From an uncultured Pseudomonadota bacterium (lineage in GTDB: Bacteria > Pseudomonadota > Gammaproteobacteria > Burkholderiales > Usitatibacteraceae): DNA of 5,456 nt. Where the stretch lies: positions 1-5,456 of the forward strand of contig CALEJW010000131.1 of assembly GCA_937898635.1 (NCBI GenBank), read 5' to 3'. Of the stretch, positions 1-5,200 are shown one piece after another. The translations under genes were made by a program, and so were the position numbers. The stretch's first letter is position 1; every line of letters begins with the position of its first letter. Under the pieces are notes generated by a model, which ran no database searches, was not told the DNA's origin, and worked only from the letters and a program-made list of their open reading frames with translations.

Positions 1-814
1 CCTTCCACGGAAGGTCCACGGGGTAGTCCTTCAGCAGGCAGTCGTCCGGCAGGCACTCGATCGGCGTGAAGTCGCGGTGGGCGATGTACTCGGGCCGCTT
101 GTGGCGGCGGATGTGGTTCGACACCGCGCACAGGCTCAGGTACACCGCGACGCGGTCGAAGGGGCTCAGGTTGCTGCCGGAGGCGTGCACCAGGCAGCTG
201 TGGAAGAGGATCATCGAGCCCGCGGGGCCCTTCGGGCTCACGAGGCCGCCACGCCGGCCGCCGGCGCGCTCGACGAGCTGGCGGATGAGGTCGTCGCCGA
301 TCGTCCACAGGGGGTAGCTCGTGGTGGTGACGTCGTGCCCGGCCTCGATCACGCCCTTGCGGTGGCTTCCCGGGATGAACATGAGCGGGCCGTTGAACTC
401 GCTCACCTCGTCGAGGAAGATCGCCACGTTCATCGCGCGCTCGGTGGGCATGAGGTCGTCGTTGGCCCAGGTGCCGTAGTCCTGGTGCCACTGCCACACG
501 TCGCCCTCGAAGGCCGCCTTCCCGTTGATCTTGAACTGGTGCATGTAGAGCCGCTCGCCGAGCAGGTCCTCGACGGGCTCGACCATGCGCGGGTGGCGGG
601 CGAGGCGGGCGAAGGGCTCGCTGTAGAGGTGCGCGGCGAAGTTGGTGCGCACGGCGTCCTTGCCCTTCTCGCGCACGTTGTAGACCTCGCGCCGGGCGTA
701 GAGCGCCGGCACCGCGTCGATGAGGACCTTCACCTCGTCGGCGCCGAAGAGGCCCGGGAAGAACAGGTATCCCTCGCGGTCGAATCGCGCGCGCTGCTCG
801 TCGCTGAGTCTCAT
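1..814 (-). CDS. Phytanoyl-CoA dioxygenase (PhyH/EctD superfamily) Fe(II)/2-oxoglutarate oxygenase, C-terminus cut by window edge
   Basis: This is a cytosolic, non-heme iron oxygenase that should couple 2-oxoglutarate decarboxylation to hydroxylation of a small molecule. I read 271 codons from ATG 814-812; no stop is reached before base 1. Near the N-terminus lies FDREGYLFFPGLF (residues 11-23), typical of the family. Residues 90-116 resemble the ectoine hydroxylase core, with the metal motif WHQDYGTW giving H110 and D112, then NGPLMFIPGSH at 141-151. The distal iron ligand is H210 in LVHAS, and R221 lies 11 residues further, the position expected for the arginine that binds the 2-oxoglutarate carboxylate. 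The start is supported by GGAGGAGG (819-826) just upstream, with no other start codon in frame nearby. It is transcribed divergently from the lytic transglycosylase gene. The family is secure. The substrate is not: the EctD signature HSDFETWH is not conserved, so I do not call it ectoine hydroxylase. Confidence 0.9.
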   Translation of the reverse strand, partial: MRLSDEQRARFDREGYLFFPGLFGADEVKVLIDAVPALYARREVYNVREKGKDAVRTNFAAHLYSEPFARLARHPRMVEPVEDLLGERLYMHQFKINGKAAFEGDVWQWHQDYGTWANDDLMPTERAMNVAIFLDEVSEFNGPLMFIPGSHRKGVIEAGHDVTTTSYPLWTIGDDLIRQLVERAGGRRGGLVSPKGPAGSMILFHSCLVHASGSNLSPFDRVAVYLSLCAVSNHIRRHKRPEYIAHRDFTPIECLPDDCLLKDYPVDLPWK

Positions 815-904
815 GGGGCCTCCTCCCGCCCTCGCGGGGCATCTCGAGGGTGCAAGGTTAGCCCCGGCGCCCGGCCGCGGGGAGCCCCGCCGCGACAGAG
901 GGGG

Positions 905-923
905 GCGCACCACGATGGTGCGC
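905..923. repeat. Perfect 8-bp inverted repeat with 3-base spacer
   Basis: GCGCACCA (905-912) pairs exactly with TGGTGCGC (916-923) around the spacer CGA. It lies between two divergent genes and overlaps the left TGC-rich site. It could be a dimeric regulator site or a small hairpin. It has no T-tract, so it is not an intrinsic terminator. Confidence 0.55.
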
Positions 924-931
924 TGCACAAA
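919..931 (-). promoter_or_regulatory. Left copy of mirrored TGC(R)CTGCACAAA site
   Basis: The plus strand reads TGCGCTGCACAAA. The same 13-mer, with one mismatch, occurs on the opposite strand at 986-998. The last nine bases, CTGCACAAA, match exactly. Together the two copies look like paired operator half-sites or two operators flanking the candidate promoter. The binding protein is unknown. Confidence 0.35.
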
Positions 932-950
932 GGCAACCCCGGGCGCCGGG

Positions 951-979
951 TGGACGTCCAGGGCGTTTTCCGGAATAAT
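951..979 (+). promoter_or_regulatory. Candidate sigma70-type promoter for the lytic transglycosylase gene
   Basis: TGGACG (951-956, 4 of 6 to TTGACA) is followed after 17 bases by AATAAT (974-979, 5 of 6 to TATAAT). The AATAAT element is a rare AT-rich patch in this GC-rich region. Transcription would start near 986, about 80 bases before the ATG at 1066. The -35 element lies in a perfect palindrome (951-960). The call rests on sequence match only. Confidence 0.4.
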
Positions 980-985
980 GCGCGG

Positions 986-998
986 TTTGTGCAGTGCA
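986..998 (+). promoter_or_regulatory. Right copy of mirrored TGC-rich site, over the predicted transcription start
   Basis: The sequence TTTGTGCAGTGCA is the reverse complement, with one mismatch, of 919-931. Internally it holds TGCA-G-TGCA, a pseudo-palindrome typical of a dimer site. It begins 7 bases after the candidate -10 element, where a bound repressor would block initiation. The role as an operator is inferred. Confidence 0.35.
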
Positions 999-1054
999 GC
1001 AATTCCGCCCCGGCACGGCCGGGCGCCTTTCCGCGGGCTGCACGCCGGCACCTC

Positions 1055-1060
1055 GAGGTG
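1055..1060 (+). promoter_or_regulatory. Ribosome binding site that fixes the transglycosylase start
   Basis: GAGGTG (1055-1060), continuing into GAGGTGA, lies five bases before ATG 1066. It favours this start over the in-frame GTG at 994, which has no comparable site and would put the hydrophobic signal segment about 24 residues further from the N-terminus. Confidence 0.65.
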
Positions 1061-1065
1061 AATCC

Positions 1066-1680
1066 ATGCACTCCAGCCCCATGCGGCCCGGACCGGGCCC
1101 CGTACTGCTCGCGACCGTCCTGGCGATCGCGTTCGCCGCACCCCCCGCCATCCGCGACTTCGCGGACCGCTCGGCCGAGCTCCGGCTCGCCGAGGCGCCC
1201 GTGGCCGCGCAGTCCCGGGCCCCGGCCGCGCCGCAGGCGGTCGCGCCGGCGCCCCGCGCCCCGATCGCTCCCGAGGAGGAGTACCGCCGCTACGCCGCCC
1301 TCGTCGAGGAGGCGAGCCGCGCCCACGGCATCGAGCCCGCCCTCGTCCACGCGGTGATCCTCACCGAGTCTTCCTACGATCCCGACGCGCGTTCGCCCGC
1401 GGGCGCCGCGGGCCTCATGCAGCTGATGCCGCTCACGGCCGCGCACTACGGCGTGAAGGACCTCTACGACCCGCGCCAGAACATCCAGGGCGGCGTCACC
1501 TTCCTGCGCGACCTGCTGCGGCAGTTCGACGGCAACGTGGAGCTCGCGCTCGCGGCCTACAACGCGGGAACGACCGCGGTCATCCGGGCCGGGCGGCGCA
1601 TCCCGCCGCTTGCCGAGACCCAGGCCTATGTCCCGAAGGTGATCGACCGCTACCGGCGAATTCGCGCGCTCGAGGGCTGA
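1066..1680 (+). CDS. Small secreted lytic transglycosylase (SLT domain, GH23)
   Basis: The product is a 204-residue periplasmic enzyme expected to cleave peptidoglycan between MurNAc and GlcNAc, forming 1,6-anhydro-MurNAc ends. Residues 1-12 are a short N-region, 13-28 a hydrophobic segment consistent with a Sec signal peptide, and 43-70 an Ala/Pro-rich linker. There is no cysteine, so it is not a lipoprotein. The catalytic domain covers about 72-204. Catalytic Glu is E101 in ILTESSYDP, followed by the family motifs GLMQLMP (116-122) and AAYNAG (163-168), and a C-terminal ETQAYVPKV stretch. The protein is short for the SLT family and is essentially signal, linker and catalytic domain, with no superhelical or LysM region, so it resembles compact MltC/EmtA-like or housekeeping soluble forms. 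ATG 1066 was chosen for its GAGGTG site and signal peptide. The family is certain; the exact subfamily is not. Confidence 0.93.
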   Translation: MHSSPMRPGPGPVLLATVLAIAFAAPPAIRDFADRSAELRLAEAPVAAQSRAPAAPQAVAPAPRAPIAPEEEYRRYAALVEEASRAHGIEPALVHAVILTESSYDPDARSPAGAAGLMQLMPLTAAHYGVKDLYDPRQNIQGGVTFLRDLLRQFDGNVELALAAYNAGTTAVIRAGRRIPPLAETQAYVPKVIDRYRRIRALEG

Positions 1681-1800
1681 GCCGCGACGGCCGTCTTCGG
1701 CGCCGCGTTGGCGGCATCCGCCCCGACAGGCGTATAAGGAGTTCGATCGGGAGCGGGAGACGAAATCCCTCGATCGACCGTCCCGCCGGGGGAGGTGACC
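1681..1800 (+). promoter_or_regulatory. Gap between transglycosylase and RDD genes with weak candidate promoter
   Basis: In these 120 bases TTGGCG (1708-1713) and TATAAG (1733-1738) are 19 bases apart and could be a weak promoter for the RDD gene. Short GC-only dyads occur at 1686-1695 (GACGGCCGTC) and 1702-1715 (GCCGC/GCGGC with loop GTTG). Neither has a T-tract, so I do not call a terminator. The motif TCGATCG appears twice (1743-1749 and 1770-1776). The RDD gene may also be read through from upstream. Confidence 0.3.
1791..1798 (+). promoter_or_regulatory. Strong ribosome binding site that fixes the RDD gene start
   Basis: GGAGGTGA (1791-1798) is a near-perfect anti-16S match. GGAGG ends five bases before ATG 1801, an ideal distance. 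The in-frame GTG at 1795 lies inside this site and so cannot be the start. Confidence 0.75.
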
Positions 1801-2208
1801 ATGGAAGCCGTGGGAGTGGGCCGCAGGGCCGTCGCGATACTGATCGACATGGTGCTGCTCTTCGTCGCCGGGTACGTGATCGCGCTCGCGACGGGCGCGA
1901 CGACGCCGACCGGGTTCAACCTGCAGGGCGGGCCGGCCTTCCTCTGGTTCGGCGTCGCCCTCGCGTACTACGTCGTCATGGAGGCGACCTCCGGCGCCAC
2001 GCTGGGCAAGCGCGCCATGGGCCTCAAGGTGGTGAAGGAGGGCGGCGAGCCGCTCGACTGGCAGGCCTCCCTCGTGAGGAACATCCTGCGAATCGTCGAC
2101 GGCCTGTTCTTCTACCTCGTGGGGGCGATCGCCGTGTGGGTGTCGAAGAAGCGCCAGCGCCTGGGCGACATGGCCGCGCACACGCTCGTCGTCAAGACGG
2201 GAAGCTGA
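1801..2208 (+). CDS. RDD family inner-membrane protein
   Basis: The product has 135 residues and is a small integral membrane protein of the RDD family, named after conserved Arg and Asp residues. It opens with VGRRAVAILIDMVLL, holding the conserved R8/R9 and D16 at the head of membrane segment 1 (about 11-30). Segment 2 is about 46-61. Then comes the family signature SGATLGKRAMGLKVV (64-78), followed by RNILRIVD (93-100) with the conserved Arg and Asp and a third segment at about 101-115. The end, KKRQRLGDMAAHTLVV (116-131), is the typical cytoplasmic tail. Length and layout are those of a complete stand-alone RDD protein. Functions in this family are mostly unknown; some members are linked to ion (Na+/H+) transport or stress tolerance, which this sequence cannot confirm. 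It lies downstream of and codirectional with the transglycosylase gene and converges on nrdJ. Confidence 0.9.
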   Translation: MEAVGVGRRAVAILIDMVLLFVAGYVIALATGATTPTGFNLQGGPAFLWFGVALAYYVVMEATSGATLGKRAMGLKVVKEGGEPLDWQASLVRNILRIVDGLFFYLVGAIAVWVSKKRQRLGDMAAHTLVVKTGS

Positions 2209-2218
2209 CCGCTTCCCG
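2198..2218. terminator. Perfect 8-bp hairpin between convergent genes, possible bidirectional terminator
   Basis: CGGGAAGC (2198-2205) pairs exactly with GCTTCCCG (2211-2218) around the 5-base loop TGACC. The RDD stop codon TGA (2206-2208) lies in the loop, and nrdJ ends at 2236 on the other strand. A stem between two convergent gene ends suggests shared transcription termination. Neither strand has a proper U-tract after the stem, so it may be a weak terminator or only a 3'-end stabilising stem. Confidence 0.45.
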
Positions 2219-2235
2219 CCGCGCGGCCGGCCCCG

Positions 2236-5200
2236 CTACCCGCAGGCCCCCACCCACCCGCAGGCGCTGCAGAAGTCGCAGCCGTCCTTGCGGATGACGG
2301 TCATGTTCCCGCACTCGCCGCACTTCGTGCCCTTCATGAGCGCGGGCTCGTCGCCGCGGCGCGGCGTCTCGAGGATGCCCATCTCCTGCTTCGGGTAACC
2401 GTTCTCGTCCAGCACCCCGAGCATCGAGTAGCGGTGGATCACGAGGCGGGCGAGGTAGGCGACCGTCGAGGGCCAGTTCTGCTGGCGGCGCTGGCCGGGC
2501 ACGAAGGCCATGAAGTCGCCCAGGGGCTCGGAGTAGTCGAGGAGCTTCCGGAGCTTCATGCCGATCCACGCCGGGTCCATCACGCGCATGTCGAGCGAGA
2601 GGAGCTTGGCGAGGCCGTCCAGCGCCCGCGGGTAGTGCCCCGAGAGCCACATCGAGTAGGGGCGCGTGCCGCCGTCGGGCATGTGCATCTCCTTCAGCCC
2701 CATCACGAACTCCTCGCCGGAGGCGGGGTTGGCGATGTCCACGGTCCAGGCGAGCGTGCCGTCGGTGCCGGTGCGCGGCTCCTCGAGGCTGAACATCGCG
2801 TCGAGCAGCGGCGAGGCGCCCGCGTCGTCGAAGGCCTTGAGCGCCTCGCAGCGCCAGCGCACGACCTGCCCGAGGGCGGAGACCATGCTCGGCACGCGCT
2901 TCTTCTCGCCGTGCGGCGGCATGCGCATGTCGAAGCCGTCGTCGCCCACCGTGAGGGCGAGCGCGTCGAGCTTCATCTTGAGCCAGGCGCGGTCGTTGGC
3001 GCGCATGTCCATGGAGAGCGTCTTCGCCACCGCCCCCAGGCCGCGCGGCTGCTCGGCGCCGTTCACCCAGACCTCGAACGGGAAGGCGTGGTGGGTCTCG
3101 TTCTCCACGTGGCCGATGAAGAGCGCGAACTTGCCCTCGGGGGAATCGACCATGTAGGTCCACGCCGGGTTGCCGTCGGGCAGCTCCGGGCGCCCCGGCC
3201 AGCGCAGGCTCGCGAGCACCGGCTCGGGCAGCGTCTTGATGGCGAGGCGGCGGTTCATCGCGTCCACGGGCGCCTGCGCGGCGGCGGCCTGCGCCTTCGC
3301 GGGCTCCGCGGAGAGCACGGCGCCCAGCACGCTGTTGGGCCGGTAGGTGGCGAGCCCCTTGAGCCCCGCCTTCCACGCCGAGAGGTAGAGCCCCTCGAAC
3401 TCGGAGTAGGGGTAGTCCTCGGGCACGTTCACCGTCTTGGAGATGCTGGTGTCGATGAAGGGCGCGACCGCGGCCACCATCGCCTTGTGCGCCTCCGCGG
3501 AGATCTCCAGCGCGGTGACGAACCACTCCGGCAGCTTCGCCTCCTCGCCGTAGAGGAAGCGGAAGAGGCGGAAGGCGTGGTCCTCGACGCGGAACTCCTT
3601 GTGCGTGCCGTCGGCCATGCGCTTCTTGCGCGTGTAGGTCCAGGAGAAGGGCGGCTCGATGCCGTTGGAGGCGTTGTCGGCGAAGGCGAGCGAGATCGTG
3701 CCCGTGGGCGCGATCGACAGGAGGTGGGAATTGCGGATGCCGTGCTTGCGGATCTTCTCCTTCACCTCGGCCGGCAGGCGCGAGGCGAAGTTGCCGCCGG
3801 AGAGGTAGAGGTCGGCGTTGAAGAGCGGGAAGGCGCCGCGCTCGCGGGCGAGCTCGACGCTCGCCTCGTAGGCGCGGTCGCGCATGAACTCCGTGATCCG
3901 CGCGCCCATCGCGCGGGCCTCGTCGGTGTCGTAGGCGAGCCTGAGCATGAGGAGCGCGTCGCCCAGGCCCGTGTAGCCCAGGCCCACGCGGCGCTTGCTC
4001 GCCGCCTCCTTGCGCTGCTGCGGGAGCGGCCACGGCGTCACGTCGAGCACGTTGTCGAGCATGCGGGTGGAGACGTCGATCACCTTGCCGAAGGCCTCGA
4101 AGTCGAACGCGCAGTTGTCGTCGAAGGGGTTCTTCACGAAGCGCGCGACGTCGATGGAGCCCAGGCAGCAGCAGCCGTAGGCGGGAAGGGGTTGCTCGGC
4201 GCACTGCCCCGTCACGAGGCCGTTGAAGATCACCGTGTTCCGGTCCGGCTGCGTGGTGTCGTACACGGCCTCGCGGCCCGCGGGCTCGATGGAGGCGATC
4301 TTCGTCACGAAGCGCTGCGTCTTGCGCAGGACCTTGTCCGCGGCCCACGCGCGGAAGCGCTCGTTCTTGGCCGGCAGCAGGAAGCCGATCTCGTCCATGA
4401 AGACGTTGCGCGATTCGCCCTCGATGATCAGCTCGAAGAGGTCGCGGCAGGGGTACGGGCGCTGGCCGCCACGGCCGTCCGGCAGGTCGCGCGCGCCCGC
4501 TTCACGGCGGGGGTGGATGCGGCTCAAGATGCCGAAGTTCGCGAGAAGGACCTGCACGTCCTGCAGCAGGGGGCGCTCGACCGAGGAGAGCCGGATCGAG
4601 CAGGTGTTGCCGCCGGTGGAGGTATTGACCGTCCCGTCGGCCTGGAACAGGGCGCGCAGGTAGCCCTTGACGCAGGCTTCCGTCCCACGCCACACGATTT
4701 CCGGCACGCGCAGCTTGTTCGTGCGGTTGAAGCCCAGGGCCTCCAGGGCGCGCGCCAGCAGGACGGAACGGATGAAGACGAGGTTGCGTTCCGGCACCGC
4801 GACGGGTGCGACCGGAAAGTCCCGCCGCTGCAGGTTCATCGCCGCCGCGAGCGAGTTCACGGTGGCCGCCACCTGCCCGGCGAGCGCGCGCTCCTCGTTC
4901 CACAGCGTGACCACGGCCGCTTCCTGTCCCTTGCCGCGGTTCGTGAAGTGCCCGTCCCCGGCGATCAGGCCGAGCAGGACGCCGAGCGGCTCGCTGCCCT
5001 GCGGCCCGAACTGTCCCTTGCCCGCCTGGATCCAGAGTTCGTCACCGGGCTTCAGGTCGCGAAGGGCGATCTTGCCGCGGGACGTGTAGAAGTCGTGCCA
5101 CTCGGTGGCCTTCACCTCGAAGCCGGCCTCGGTCGTCACCTTGAAGACCTCGGCGTCGCGGGAGGTCATGAAGGCCTTCTTCGCCTTGCGCGTCGTGGTG

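Larger units (their letters stand above)
815..1065. promoter_or_regulatory. Divergent intergenic region between the oxygenase and transglycosylase genes
   Basis: These 251 bases separate two divergently transcribed genes and must hold both promoters. The region contains the minus-strand ribosome binding site (819-826), an 8-bp inverted repeat (905-923), a perfect 10-bp palindrome TGGACGTCCA (951-960), a candidate plus-strand promoter (951-979) and two mirrored 13-bp sites (919-931 and 986-998). I found no convincing minus-strand -35/-10 pair. No protein-coding frame here has family-like content. Confidence 0.7.

Noticed and set aside
1..814. Naming the oxygenase ectD
   Set aside because: The metal-site spacing matches but the diagnostic EctD substrate motif does not, and no ectoine synthesis genes are seen.
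994..996. GTG as the start of the lytic transglycosylase
   Set aside because: It lacks a ribosome binding site, lies over the predicted operator and transcription start, and would bury the signal peptide behind 24 extra residues.
815..1065. Riboswitch or small RNA in the divergent region
   Set aside because: Only short dyads occur; I could not match a cobalamin or other riboswitch core, and cobalamin control of nrdJ would have to lie beyond the right edge.
77..1357. Long plus-strand open frame of 426 codons opposite the oxygenase gene
   Set aside because: It is the complement of a clear PhyH-family gene, is Arg/Ala/Val-biased with no family motif, and runs through the divergent intergenic region. 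High GC makes such shadow frames common.
811..2181. Long minus-strand open frame of 456 codons across the transglycosylase and RDD genes
   Set aside because: Its product is low-complexity Arg/Gly/His-rich, while the plus strand encodes two proteins with full family motifs and good ribosome binding sites.
2192..4348. Minus-strand open frame of 718 codons overlapping nrdJ in another frame
   Set aside because: It is an Arg-rich out-of-frame shadow of nrdJ, with no recognisable motif; the NrdJ frame has conserved motifs along its whole length.
4516..4986. A free-standing homing endonuclease gene inserted in nrdJ, or nrdJ as a pseudogene
   Set aside because: The insert is in frame at both ends, begins with Cys, has Hint blocks A, B, F and G, and its removal restores the active-site motif, so it is an intein in an intact gene.
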